From positions 19,494,491 through 19,558,490 of the forward strand of contig OY720345.1 of NCBI GenBank assembly GCA_963082975.1: a stretch of 64,000 bases of DNA, written 5' to 3'. This DNA comes from Labia minor. Lineage: Eukaryota; Arthropoda; Insecta; Dermaptera; Spongiphoridae. The number at the start of each line of letters is the position of its first letter. Within the stretch, counting starts at the first letter, position 1. Shown one piece after another: positions 46,541-58,693 of this stretch. A program made the translations under genes and the position numbers. The notes under the pieces were generated by a model. That model was not told where the DNA came from, searched no databases, and was given only the letters and a program-made list of their open reading frames with translations.

Positions 46541-47063
46541 TAATTGTTCTGTCTAACCGATATATCATAGATTTGGATGAAACTTTACCAGTGGATTCCT
46601 TTTTTAATTCCAATTAAACTTTCTTTGAGAAGAATGTGGAGGTCGCTTCTATGATAGTTTACGAGATAAAATGATTAAAGTTAGCATATAAACTAGTTAT
46701 AAATGAGCAGCCATTTAATAATGTTTTATTGACGAATTCACTAATTATTAACTTATTCACTAATTTCCGGTTTTTAAAAGTTCGGTTTGGATATATGAAA
46801 ATTGATTAATTAATTAATTTTTTAATTTTAAATTGAACTTACAAAAACCGAAAATTACTGGAGCCCTCTGGTAGTTAAATAATAAAACATGGTAGCTAAT
46901 TAGAATATCAATGGATTTATATGCAAACTTTAATAATTTTTATCTCGTAAACTAGAAGCGACCGTCACATACTGCTTAAGGAAAGTTTGTTTTGAATCAA
47001 AAAAGGAATACACTGGTAAAGCTTTATCCAAATCCATGATACATCGGTTAGACTGAACAATTA
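46541..47063. mobile_element. Foldback MITE, family G, copy 1
   Basis: Almost entirely inverted repeat. The left arm starts TAATTGTTCTGTCTAACCGA and the right arm ends in its mirror TCGGTTAGACTGAACAATTA. Arms extend more than 150 bp, including TTTACCAGTGGATTCC and AGGTCGCTTCTA, and a second inverted pair (GGTTTTTAAAAGTTCGGTTT) occupies the centre. Non-coding. Terminal TA may be the target; superfamily undetermined. Confidence 0.8.
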
Positions 47064-48876
47064 CCAATTAATGTATTATTTATTTTTAATATGTAAAATA
47101 AGCTAGCATTTGGTATTTCTTGAAGAGAGACAATATTAACATTCAAAACGATCCACTATGTCTGATTACTTCAATTTTACTTTATTTTATGTATATTAAA
47201 TTAATGTTAATTTTAGAAAATAAGCTAAAATTATTAATATATTATATATCGATATTTATAATGAAAGATTTATTTTGTCCAAGGTTGGAAATCAATTCAG
47301 ATTGAAAGAAATAGTCTTATATAAAAAAAATGAATAAATTGCTCCAAGCGAATTCAATTTTCAAGGATATCAATCAAAATTTTATATATATATTTTATAT
47401 ATAATTACTTTTCGGTAATTAAATGTCACTCTTTTTTTTATTTCCATCATTCACATAAAATATTTTTCTTTTTTTTTTAATTTTAACTTTAAAACTAAAT
47501 AGAAATAATTTCAAATGGCTTGAAATTAGTTTATTTGTTTGCTTTATATTCAATTTCAGTAGATAATCATTCAGTCAAAAGTTTTCCTTTCTATTTAGAA
47601 TTGTAATCTTTTTCTTTTGAATTCATTTAATATGAAATGAAACTTATGACGGAAATATAAATAATATAATATATATATATATATATATAATAAATCGTAT
47701 CGAATTTTTAAATTTTTTGTTATATATATATATATATTTACCTTTTATTTTGGTTTATTAAGAAAAATATTAAAAAAGAAGCAATTATTTTAATGATAGA
47801 GCTAAAAAAACGATCATAATTTTAGAAAAAATTATCTTTATAATGGTTATTTGATGAATAGAGGAAATGCAGAGAGAGAGAGAAAGAAAGAGGGAGAGAT
47901 TCTCTCTAATTAGTCCTTTCCGGATTTTCTCCTCCTAATATGAAAGTGTTAAGTAAACAAAAATGATTAAATCCCAATATATATCTATCTATCTTCTCTT
48001 ATTATACCAGCAAACATGGTTGATATTTATTTATTTATATTGATATATATATATATATTATTTGTCTTTTTGATTTTGATAATGATTCAAAATATTTTTA
48101 TAAAGTTTCTGTAATAAAGTGAGACCTAAGAAATTAATCTGTTTCTATTTAAAAAATATTCTTTAAATTGTATTTTTCTTAATTAAAGTTCCAACAGGTT
48201 TTAATTAATATTCAAATATATAAAAAAACAAAATAAAACCATTGCAATGATTCAAGTGGTTTAATAATCTGAATTTGAAAATTATTATAAAATTTATAAC
48301 AAACTTATTTTAGACTCTGTACTTTAAACCCACTCCCTTACAAAAATTAAATCAGTTTAAATAATTTTAGATACATAATCCAAAAATAAAACTGAAGACA
48401 TATTAGAATTTTATTTCTCTTCGCGTCACTATTTTCAAAACCTTTTCTCACAGAAACTCTCCATTTCTTTAATAATATTTTAATATATGTATTGAAATCA
48501 TAATAATTGAATATAAACATTAATATTTTGTATTTTTATTATAATCAAATATATGATATATATTATAAAGTCTCATTAAAATAAATTATAATCATTACTT
48601 TAAAATATTAAATTTTATAAATTATTGAATATTGATGATATTAGAGAATATATTTATAGTAAAAAGAAATATTTTAGGTAACAAATTATCCCCTGCCCTT
48701 AACATTTAATGCCTACTACTGCTCTCTTGTGGTGAATATAATTATTATGTTCAATTATAACATACAATTGAATATTTTAAAATACTTGATAGTTAAAATT
48801 TCTCTAAATTTGAACTTTTATAAATTATTAATTTATTAATATTATCATTTTTATTAAAATTATATATTTTTTGACA
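47064..48876. other. AT-rich spacer
   Basis: TA microsatellites (47669-47689, 47722-47738), GA tract (47870-47900), and an E-like CTTATTATACCAGCAAACAT at 47997-48016. No gene. Confidence 0.45.
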
Positions 48877-49206
48877 GATAATATTTTTTTTTTTTCAAAT
48901 TTTTGCTAATATAAGAATTTTAATTTTTTCTTATATTTTGAATCTATCTATGAGAAATAAAATCACACTAATTTTAAGAATTTTTATTAAAATTACTAAA
49001 TTTATTTATTTATTAGTGTAATTAAATATTTTTTTGACAGATAATATTTTTTTTTTCAAATTTTTGCTTATTTAAGAATTTTAATTTTTTCTTATATTTT
49101 GAATCTATCTATGAGAAATAAAATCACACTAATTTTAAGAAAATTTAAATTTAATATACTATGCTTTTGAAAAATTAATTAATTAATAAAAAAAAAAAAT
49201 TATAAT
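48877..49206. repeat. Repeat I, two tandem copies
   Basis: TTTGACAGATAATATTTTTT, AAGAATTTTAATTTTTTCTT and TATGAGAAATAAAATCACAC occur at 48877-48993 and again at 49031-49206. A third copy lies at 50385-50545, so direct copies flank exon 1 of the GH27 gene. Confidence 0.75.
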
Positions 49207-49379
49207 AACTGAAATAGACCTTTTGTTATAACCCAATAGCCTAAAAAAATCAATTTTTTCGCCACCCTGCTACTTATGCAACCATTTCTACTCTGATTTA
49301 ATTTTTTAATTTTAATTTGTCTATACATTGTCCGTCTATTTTGTTTTGTTTTTAACATTAGATTTGTTTTAAGCCCTCT

Positions 49380-49753
49380 CCTGTTTGTATCGATGCATTG
49401 CCCCTCCCTTCCCCATTCTCCCCACTCTTTCCTTGATGTTGGAGGTGGTGGGTAATGCCTCCCTCGTACGCCTAAATCGACAACCGTGCCGGCAGCTAAC
49501 CAACCAACGAGCCAACGTTCAGTTCACTCGACTCACTCCTTTCAGTTGTGCTCTGTCAGTCGACTACGAATATCCATCTCCAGCAATTTGTTCTCATTCA
49601 GTGAAAGTGATTACGCAACACGTGTGTGTGAGTGAGTGTGTGTGTGTGCGTTTGCGTGTGTGAGAGAGTGCATGCATGGGAGTGAGTGTTGATGTGTAGT
49701 GGAGTAGATATATCAGTGATTGTGTTTTGTGTTTGTGGGGGCCGCTATAAAGG
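49380..49753 (+). promoter_or_regulatory. Promoter and 5' UTR of the GH27 gene
   Basis: GC-richer stretch directly upstream of the start codon. Arthropod initiator-like TCAGT occurs at 49537-49541 (CTTTCAGTTGTGC) and 49557-49561 (CTGTCAGTCGAC). No clear TATA box. The presumed 5' UTR contains a GT microsatellite (49621-49672). Which initiator is used cannot be told. Confidence 0.5.
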
Positions 49754-49920
49754 ATGACAGTCCCATATCGGGGATTTGTTCTTGTTCTTGTCATTTCGTG
49801 CGTTGCCCATTTGGACGCCCTAGAAAATGGCTTGGCCCGTACACCCCCCATGGGCTGGCTCTCGTGGGAACGTTTCCGCTGCAACACTGACTGCAAAAAC
49901 GACCCTGACAACTGTATCAG
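49754..49920 (+). CDS. Alpha-N-acetylgalactosaminidase/alpha-galactosidase (GH27), exon 1
   Basis: Codes residues 1-55 plus two bases of codon 56. A signal peptide is visible ([14 protein letters not shown] after a basic N-terminus, likely cut near residue 22), consistent with a lysosomal or secreted glycosidase. Mature GH27 sequence follows: [18 protein letters not shown], the start of the (beta/alpha)8 barrel with family-typical cysteines. It ends at donor ATCAG|GTGAG. The first ATG in this frame was chosen because the signal peptide follows it directly. The enzyme removes terminal alpha-linked GalNAc or galactose from glycoconjugates. Exon 2 continues in phase 12.9 kb away. Confidence 0.92.
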
Positions 49921-50640
49921 GTGAGAAAAGGGCCTTTCTCCTTCGTTTTGTTTCCTTGCTACTTGATAAAACAGGTTTTCATAAGAGCCAAGGTTGGCAA
50001 CCTTTTCATACGATTACTCCTGTCCCTTTTCATCTCAAACAAAACGGATTTAATTCAAATGAAACATTTTTGCAAATTTTCACTCTGAAACAAATTAATT
50101 ATTATTTTCAATTTATTTAAATTAAATCATTTTTTAATTTTTAATCCATTAAAAATTTACAATAATAATTTTTAAATATTTTTATGATACTTTCTATCAA
50201 TTATATTTCACATTATCAAAAATATATACTACTCTATTTTATTATTATAAATTAATAAGTTTTCTATAAAAAGTTATAATATTTATTTTCAAAACCTTAG
50301 AATATTTTTTTTTTATGAGTTTTAACAATTATTTAAAATTTATATATATTTGATATAAAATGTGATGGACAAATAAATAGTTTTTTTTTTAAATTTTGCT
50401 AATTGTAAGAATTTTAATTTTTTCTTATAATTTGAATCGATCTATGCTTAAATTAGACTACTAAATAAAATCACACTAATTTCTAGAAAATTTAAATTTA
50501 ATGTGCTATACTTTTGTAAAATTAATTAATTAATAAAAAAAAATTCTATTTTAAATAGGCCTTCAATCAATTATTTAAAATTTATATATATTTTATTTAT
50601 TTGTCCATCACATATATCAAATGGTTTTTATCTATAATAT
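49921..50640. repeat. Start of GH27 intron 1 with repeat I copy 3 and an inverted repeat
   Basis: 50385-50545 is the third copy of repeat I. It lies between inverted sequences TGTGATGGACAAATAAATA (about 50361) and TATTTATTTGTCCATCACA (about 50595). ATTATTTAAAATTTATATAT is repeated directly outside and inside (about 50330, 50570). This may be a small TIR element that took up repeat I. Confidence 0.5.
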
Positions 50641-50669
50641 ATATTTAAAAAAACAAATGACGTTTTTTC

Positions 50670-50716
<47 letters not shown>

Positions 50717-51567
50717 TAGATGAATTTAAATATGTATATAATGGTATAGAAATAGTCTTCATTCATTTCATTTTATTGTTTTGAATTTAATTTAAAAAAA
50801 ACAACAAAGTATCTACTTATATCTTAATTTAAATATTATAATTTATTAAATTTTTCAAAATTAAAATTTTATTATTTTGTAAAATATTTTATTTAAAAAA
50901 AATATTTATTTAGATATTATTGTGTTTTATATTCTTTTTATTAATAATTTTAGAGAAAAACAGAAGTTTGTTGTTATTTTAATTTCTCATTGTATTTTGA
51001 GATTATTTATTTAAATTTAATATTTCTTTATGTTTACTAGATAGATGAATCAAAGTACATTCAAGTATAAATAATATAGATTAAAATAAAATTTCATAAC
51101 TAATGATAAATGAAGTTTATATTAAAAAAAAAAATATTCTTTGATTTATTATTGTCATGGAGCTTGGTGTTCTTTTTTGTTTATGTTATGAGTTAGGAGA
51201 TAAAAGAATATTCAATATATTATATTTATTTGTTTCATACATAATATATACCTATATAAAGTTATACATGTATATAACATATACTTAAATATTCAAAATC
51301 AAATTGAATTGAATTGATTTATTAAATTGTTAATTAGATTTTTGTAATACGAGTGAAATTTTTCCTTTAGATAAAAAACAAAGTCCTTGCAAAAAATCGT
51401 AATGATTAAAAAACCACACTTATATCTTTGTTTGTCTGTGAACAGGGTTGTATTTCGAAATTCTTGACAAATCATTTTGAAATGAAAAAATCTTCTATTG
51501 TTTATACATTTCAAATTTTTCCAAAATTAAAAAAGTCATGACCTAATTATTTTTCGATAATGTATAT

Positions 51568-51612
<45 letters not shown>

Positions 51613-51786
51613 GATATATTTATATTATATAAAACATAATTATATTTACAAGTTCATGATCATCAGTAAACATTATATTATTATTCAGTTCTGTGTGTGT
51701 GTGTGGGATGTCATATTTGTGTCTAAATTTAATTCAATTGATTTTTATTGAAATAATGAATCAATAATAATTATTAAATATTAATC
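50641..51786. other. Intron 1, AT-rich
   Basis: TA microsatellites at 50675-50713 and 51577-51608; GT repeat at 51693-51704. No element recognised. Confidence 0.5.
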
Positions 51787-51990
51787 TTCCTTGACCTACA
51801 GATCTTGAAAGTTATTGGCCGCAGCAACCCCATTCCTCCAAACGTCCCTATCCTGAGCTATATCCATCCAACTCCTATTCTCTCCCAAATTGCTCATTTT
51901 TCTCATTACATTGTTTACCCACCGCGGAGCCAAATCTAGTGAATACGGTGGATGAGGCATGATTACGGTGTTGTTTTTGGCCAAAAAATC
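51787..51990 (-). mobile_element. LINE tail joined to a mariner fragment
   Basis: One minus-strand frame of 62 codons first reads MPHPPYSLDLAP, the mariner motif before the third catalytic Asp. It then switches to RWVNNVMRKMSNLG and SWMDIAQDRDVWRNGVAAA, the C-terminal tail of a LINE reverse transcriptase. The junction lies near 51925. Two unrelated mobile elements fused by insertion or deletion; not a functional gene. Confidence 0.65.
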
Positions 51991-52612
51991 ACGAACTGTG
52001 AAATATAAAAAGAATATTAATACATATTAATTTCTATTATAGATTCTTCTAGATTATTTCAGTCTTTAGCTTAGAATTCAAATTTTTAGAACTTGGGTTC
52101 AAGAGTAATAAGTATGTAAAATTCTAAAAAAATATTATTAGTTATTTATTTATTGAATATTTTTTAATGTAATTAATTAGCGATCGTTTTATGTTCAATA
52201 TAAGATCAATTAATAGAAAAAAATACTATATTTTTGTAAATCTTATTTATTTATTACTATAATATTATTTCTAAAACTCTCACATTATTTACCTACTCTT
52301 TCTAAATATAAAATTTGTCTATAATAAATATGTCCTTTGAATATAAATATTATTAAATGATAAATCTGTTTGTCATAATGTAATGTCAAACTATGATCCC
52401 AAGGACAAAATATGATTAATATCATATTAACATATTAATAGTTAATATATTAATGAGTTAACAGTGGCTGACAGTGGTTTAGTACATTAAATAGTATTTA
52501 ATAATCAATTTTATTTCTTAAATATATATATAATATATTTATTAAATTTATAACAATAAATTAAAAATGTAAAGGAATATAATAAACAAAAAATTAAATA
52601 AATTATATACAG
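51991..52612. other. Intron 1, AT-rich
   Basis: No recognised feature. Confidence 0.5.
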
Positions 52613-53125
52613 GATTATTTTAAACGATGAACCCATTTTCAAAAATTCGTATTATTTAAATGATTAATCCAAAATTACAATCTTTATAACAATGGAAAAA
52701 AGCTGTTTAATGGTTTTTGGAGTAGGAAAAACTACATTATAAGTGTTCAGTGTAACCACTGTTGCAGTCAGACTCGTTCAACATACGACAAAACATAGAA
52801 GAGCCTGGGAGTTACTGGGCACGGGGAGTCAATGGACAGTTTGATTTTTTTTAGACACCCTATTGTATTTCTGCCCTAAAATAATTTGTCATAATGGGAT
52901 TACGATGAACATTTCAAACATTGCAATTGGCCGATATTCTCCAAAAACATTTGAAGAAAATTGTAAAATATTAATTTTTGCTCTTTTGATGTAATTTTTT
53001 TTTTATTAGAACGTAAGGTATAATTAAAAAATATTAGGAGTATTTATTTATTTTTTTGCATTTAGTTACGGTATAAGATTGGTATTTAACTTAATATTTA
53101 ATCGTGTTTCAAATAGTGTTTTGCA
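52613..53125. repeat. Unclassified transposon-like remnant and spacer
   Basis: 52613-52880 has raised GC content and begins ACAGGATTATTTTAAACGAT, with CGATGAACCCATTTTC and a closing GACACCCTATT. This resembles the ends of Tc1/mariner-type elements but has no usable frame. The rest is AT-rich. Confidence 0.3.
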
Positions 53126-53615
53126 TACTCCTAGGTGAGATTTTTTATCGATAAACAGCACCTGGGGAGACCCTGGACACTTAACCATTGTCTCTTCTGG
53201 CTTGTCCGAAGTCGAGCTTCATCAAACATCCACGCTTTAATCAGAAAAATGAAAAATAGTCGGCTTAACGTCCCATCTACCCATATTTTGAAAGTGAATT
53301 TCCATGAAGAGAGTTACTCATTGCTCTCTCATCCGTCCTATTCTCCGGATTTATCCCCGAGTGACTATTTCTTGAGTCCAAACCTGAAGAAATGGCTTGG
53401 AGGAAAGAGATTTGACACCAACGATGAGAGAAATAATCTCACAAACAAATTTATTTTGATGTCCACGACAATTCTTATATTTTGGAAGTGATAAAAAACG
53501 TGTATAGAGCTCAAAGCAGACTACGTTAAAAAAAAAATAATTTTTTTTTTCAAAAAAACCTGTATTTCATTCAAAAAGTCTCGCACTTATTGACCTGTCC
53601 TCCTAGATACTTTAA
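53126..53615 (+). mobile_element. Mariner-type element, deletion derivative 2
   Basis: Same family as 40717-41207. Right end AAAAAGTCTCGCACTTATTG plus ACCTGTCCTCCTAG; left end partly lost. An open frame of 118 codons holds SLLSHPSYSPDLSPSDYFL and NLKKWLGGKRFDTNDE, the third-Asp region of the transposase, preceded by HLGRPWTL. N-terminal and C-terminal parts are reduced. Inactive. Confidence 0.75.
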
Positions 53616-53774
53616 CAAAGGTTCCAGTTATATATAAATAAGCTTTTTTTTATTATTCATTTAATTTAATATCTATATAGTCACTTTATTATATATGAAT
53701 AATTTTTTAAAAAAAAGGGAAAGTATTTTTCTTCTAAACAGTAATAATAATATTTGGAAATTATTTTCATTTAA

Positions 53775-55093
53775 CCCTTTCAATACTGTAGGGACATATT
53801 GTCCCAGAGAATTTCTAATAAAAACTAAAATAATTTAAATGCTTACAAATGCATTGGGATCTGGGATTTCAGTTGTGCACTGTCATAGGCTAGTAAATAA
53901 GCCCAAAACTGTCTGCTTTTTTTATTTTTTATAATATTTTGTCATTCTAGATGTTACTAGCAAACAGTATACACGGGTCATGCCTATTACTATCTGTTTT
54001 TATTTGTTCTGTGCTCGGATTTGCGTAGGAAGCTATTTATAATTTTATATTACTTATTTAGTGTGCAGCAATAGTTTATGTCAGTTTTTTAGTTCCAAAA
54101 ATAATAATGGGACTTATATGTCCCAATAGTGTTAATTATTGGGATATTATTTCCCATCAGTATTGACTAACCGATATATTCAACAAAATAAGCTATTTTT
54201 TATTTTATTTTATTTTATTTTACTTATTTCCCATCAGTATTGAATAACCAATATATTCAAAAATAAGCTGGAGTGTCTCTACTCGACTATCTCGCAATTT
54301 GTTAAAAAATTAATTCCGGTACTTTCAGCGATTCAATCAAGCTGAAATTCTATATATAGCAGTTTTATAGAATTTTTAATCATGTGAAAAACTATCAAAT
54401 ATATTTCTTTATTTTTACGGTCACTTTAGAGGAAAAAAAATCAAAACGTGGTAGGTAATAGCCCTCTTCCGGTTGAGCTGCATTTCTCAAAAGTTGAGAG
54501 AAAACTACAAATTTTGAATAATGCTCGTATACCAAATTTCATTTTTCTAGCTCAAACCGTTTTTGAGTAATCTTGTCTAGATACACACACATACACACAG
54601 ACATTTTTTAGTGAAAATGACTCAGGAGCCTTCAATACGTATAAAAACATCAAAATCTCGACATCGAAAATTTTCGTGATCGCAAATACTATTTCTTGCG
54701 AGATAGTAAAAAGGAAACAAAAATCACTTGCCAAATGTACACAGTAGTGCTCTGCAATGATTGTTTTGCTAAATATCATTCTTGATTACTTTATATATAT
54801 ATATATATATGCAGTAAAAAAGAAATGTTGAATTTCAATGATGTTTTTCTTTTCTTTTTTTTTTCTTATTTTATGTGCTCCACAATTTTACTATCATAAA
54901 ATACTGTTGGGACATACGACCCACATACCAATAATATTGGGACAATATGTCCCAATTATTATTGTACAATAATCAAAAAATAATATGATCATTTAATAAT
55001 ATGATGTTTTTCCCGCCAAACTAAATTAGAAATAAATATTTTTTGCTATAAATATTACATTAATTATTAGAAAAATAAATCGTATTGAAAGGG
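53775..55093. mobile_element. piggyBac-like element without transposase, carrying A7
   Basis: Ends CCCTTTCAATACTG and CGTATTGAAAGGG lie directly inside TTAA on both sides (53771-53774 and 55094-55097), the hallmark of piggyBac. Palindromes GGGACATATTGTCCC (53791-53805), GGGACTTATATGTCCC (54109-54124) and GGGACAATATGTCCC (54939-54953) repeat in both arms and are candidate transposase-binding sites. No transposase frame. TTTCCCATCAGTATTGA is tandemly repeated before the A insertion. About 880 bp without A7. Confidence 0.85.
54268..54707 (+). mobile_element. Family A element, copy A7, inside the piggyBac-like element
   Basis: CTGGAGTGTCTCTACTCG plus ACTATCTCGC is followed by a deletion of about 160 bp of the AT-rich 5' part, then the core and the 3' end CTTGCGAGATAGT followed by A residues. 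Confidence 0.85.
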
Positions 55094-55097
55094 TTAA

Positions 55098-55522
55098 ATT
55101 CGTTTAAGTCTAACACTTTATTTTTACCAAATTATCTTCTTTTCTCTCTCTTAGTTTATTTACAATGAAATAAATATATAATCTACCGTATAATAGTTGA
55201 AAAAATAGAAAGAGTATGTATGGAAATTATTTGTTTGTCTTTAACAATTTAATGTTGCTGTTTCTGTTAATCGTAGAAAGTAAATAAAAATGACACAGCT
55301 TCCCGGATGAAGAGAGAGGAGAGAGAAGAGATAGGTGAGCAATAGGGAAAGAAAGAGAGAGATAGGAATAAGATGATTATACAGAGAAGGTACACTTAAC
55401 ACCATGTCAATGTCATTGACATTGAAAAACAAACTATCCGTTACAATAATTATTCTCATCATCATATGAATCTAATATGTATTAAAAAAAAAAAAAATAA
55501 ATGGGGAGATTAAATAAAAAAT
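55098..55522. other. Intron 1 spacer
   Basis: GA tract (55306-55365), poly-A (55483-55497). No gene. Confidence 0.45.
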
Positions 55523-55960
55523 CTGGAGTGTATCCACTCGACTATCTCGCAAATTTAAATTGTGTGGTTTAATTATCATATATATTATATAATATTTAAA
55601 TTAAATGTACTTAATTAAATTATAAATTAAGTATAATTAAATTGGATTAATTAATTAATTTTAAACAATTTAAATTTACAGTATAATATTGTTATTCAAT
55701 GAAATTAATTAATTAACATATATTCAATTTAAATTTAAAACCTTTACCTTCATTTTTAAGTCAAAATTTAAAAATTTAATTCGCGTGTTTGACTCTATTG
55801 ATGATACCATGTCACATGCAGTCACGTGTTAAAAAATTTAAAAAATTAATTCTGGTACTTTCTATAATATAACAGTTTAATACAATTTTTAATCATGTAA
55901 AAAACTATCAAACATAAGTATATCTTTATTTTTACGGTCACTTTAGAGGGAAAAAAATGG
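55523..55960 (+). mobile_element. Family A element, copy A8, 3'-truncated
   Basis: CTGGAGTGTATCCACTCG plus ACTATCTCGC start, degenerate AT-rich part, then TATCTTTATTTTTACGGTCA and a stop in the TTAGAGGGAAAAAAATGG block. Confidence 0.75.
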
Positions 55961-56027
55961 TAAGTAATGATTAATAAATAATATTAAATAATAAATAAAA
56001 TAATATTAAATTATTATTTAAAAAAAT

Positions 56028-57358
56028 CTGGAGTGCCTCCACTCGAATATCTCGCAAATTTGAATTAGATTAATTAACATATACTATATTTTAATTAAAT
56101 TTAATTAATTAAATTAAAATTAATAAATAATATTTATTAAAAACGCTCGTGTTTGGCCCTTTGTTGATGACACTACCTCACTCGCTGTTAAAAAATTAAA
56201 AAAATTAATTCCGGTACTTTCAGCGATTCAATGAAGCTGAAATTCTATATATAGAAGTTTTATACAATTTTTAATCATCTTTCTTATTATACCCCCCCTC
56301 CCCCATGATAATTTTGAAAAGAAAACAATAACTAAAAATTTAATTTAATTAGTCAAATGTAAAAGAAAAACATAACACTCACTCTCCCTTTAAAAGTTCC
56401 CCCAATAGTCTGACTGAGAAAAAATATTTCTATTCTATTTAAATAATAATCAGGGTCAAAAATATCCTCTTAGAAAAAATTTTTTTTTACTAATCGGATT
56501 TTCTTTTTTTTTTCTTTAAAAAAAATAAAGAATTTAAGTCAATTATATAAAAATACCAGACAAATTTACTTCTTACTTTCTACGTACATAGAGAAGGAGT
56601 GCCCCAACCCCTTCCCTTATCTCTTCAATGTTAATTAATATATAATCGAATATATTTGTATATCTTGTAACTATTCTTTACAAAAAGTGTTCTACCTTTA
56701 CAAGTTAAACTGAAAAGAAAAAAAAACGAAATTGCCTCTTTTGAGCATCTTTCCTATTATATCCCCCCCCCCCCCAGGATAATTTTAAAAAGAATAAGCT
56801 GGAGTGTCTCCACTCGACTATCTCGCAAATTTGAATTGGATTAATTAACATATATTATATTTAAATTAAATTAAATTATAAATTAAAATTAATAAATAAT
56901 ATTTATTAAACCAGCGCGTGTTTGGCCCTTTGTGATGACACTATCTCACGCGCTGTTAAAAAATTAAAAAAATTAATTCCGGTACTTTCAGCGATTCAAT
57001 CAAGCTGAAATTCCATATATAGCAGTTTTATACAATTTTTAATCATGTGAAAAACTATCAAACATATATCTTTATTTTTACGGTCACTTTAGAGGGAAAA
57101 AAAAAATGGTAAGTAATGACCCTCTTTCGGTTGAGCTACATTTCTCAAAAGTTGAGAGAAAACTACGAATTTTGAATAATGCCCGTATACCAAATTTCAT
57201 TATTCTAGCTCAAACAGTTTTTGCATAATCTTGTCTACATACACACATACACTCTTAGATTTTTCTCAACCTTAGTGAAAATGACTCAGGGACCTTCAAA
57301 ACGTATAAAAACATCAAAATCTCAACATCGAAAATTTAGCGATATCTGGCGAGATAGT
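56028..57358 (+). repeat. Composite A repeat, copy 2 (A9 fragment, middle segment, full A10)
   Basis: 5' part of A (56028-56280), C-rich joint, segment with CATAACACTCACTCTCCCTT and AAGGAGTGCCCCAACCCC, second C-rich joint (56763-56775), then full A10 (56799-57358) ending GGCGAGATAGT plus A residues. Colinear with 27567-28770 except for one indel of about 180 bp. Confidence 0.75.
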
Positions 57359-58693
57359 AAAAATAAATTTTTGTTTTATAATTAGTAAAATCGTATGTTC
57401 ATTTTTATTTGATTTTATGTTACAGAGAAAAATTAAAGAATCTATATTAACAATTTATATTTTTAGTTAGTATCAGATCAGATATATCAGAATTCTACTT
57501 TTTTCAATTATAACTTATTCTTCAAAATTTGAGTTAAAAATTTTTGACCTTTTCAACCTTATTGAAAAAACTGTCAATAATCTGAGCCACTTCCAATTAA
57601 TACATTTCTATTCTTTTCTAAATGCCTTAATAATCAGCATCCTCCGGCAATCTACTAATTTTTTATCTAGTCTTATCTTAAATCACAAACATTAAGAAAT
57701 CATTAATATTAAAGACATGATAAGCATTACTTATTACTGTTGAAATCTTTAAACGATATAAATTTTAAAACTCACGAAATAAAATAAGATATTAATTAAT
57801 ATAGTGATATATAGCATATATATAAAGTTTTGAAATTTAATATATGTAATATTTTCAAACTAAAAATATAAAATATTACCCAAATTGTTCAAATTCAAAT
57901 AAATTTTAAGTAATTTTAATTATTAATCCATTTATTTTAGTTTTTGTAAAAATATTATAATGATATTATATATTTGCCTCATATAATTACTAATTTTTGA
58001 AAACTACTCCTAATAACATTAAATTTAAAATAAAAAAATTAAAGGCAAGATTTTCATAAATCTCCACAACTAAATTTGTCAATACTAATCACAATTCATT
58101 CACAAATTAATTAAATCATTTATACATTATATAATTTGACCGATTTAAACCGATTCTAATATTTCATCATTGAATTTAATTCGTGAAAATCTTACCACAT
58201 CGATTTTAATTAATTCATGTAATAAAATGTTATTGAAGAACTTATCATTTTTTTTCGCTATACCTAGATGTCCAAGTGAAAGTAACAATCATTCTATCTT
58301 CTAGATGCAAAAAATAAATTTGATGATAAATATTCATATATTATCTGTTTTTGTTTTGTTTTATTTGTATTTTTTGTATTTTTTTTTTTTTTTTTTTTTT
58401 GTAATTTTTGAACAATAGACAAAAGAATAATTTCTATTATATTTTTATTTCATCAACGTGTGTATCATAGTTGTTGACTTCACTTCACTTTGATGCATAA
58501 AAGACAACATAACAATTTATTCTCTATTTTATATGATTTTTATCATTAAATCTTGAAATTATAAAATGGAGAAGGTTAACATGGGCGGAAAGGACATATT
58601 ACTCGAATGGGAGAAAAGAAATTGATGGAAAGTTTATTGGAAAACAATTGAAAACTACCAGTAGATAGGGTAGACCAGAAGATATGAAAAAAT
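57359..58693. other. Intron 1, AT-rich
   Basis: Long poly-T (58378-58400). No gene or element recognised. Confidence 0.5.
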
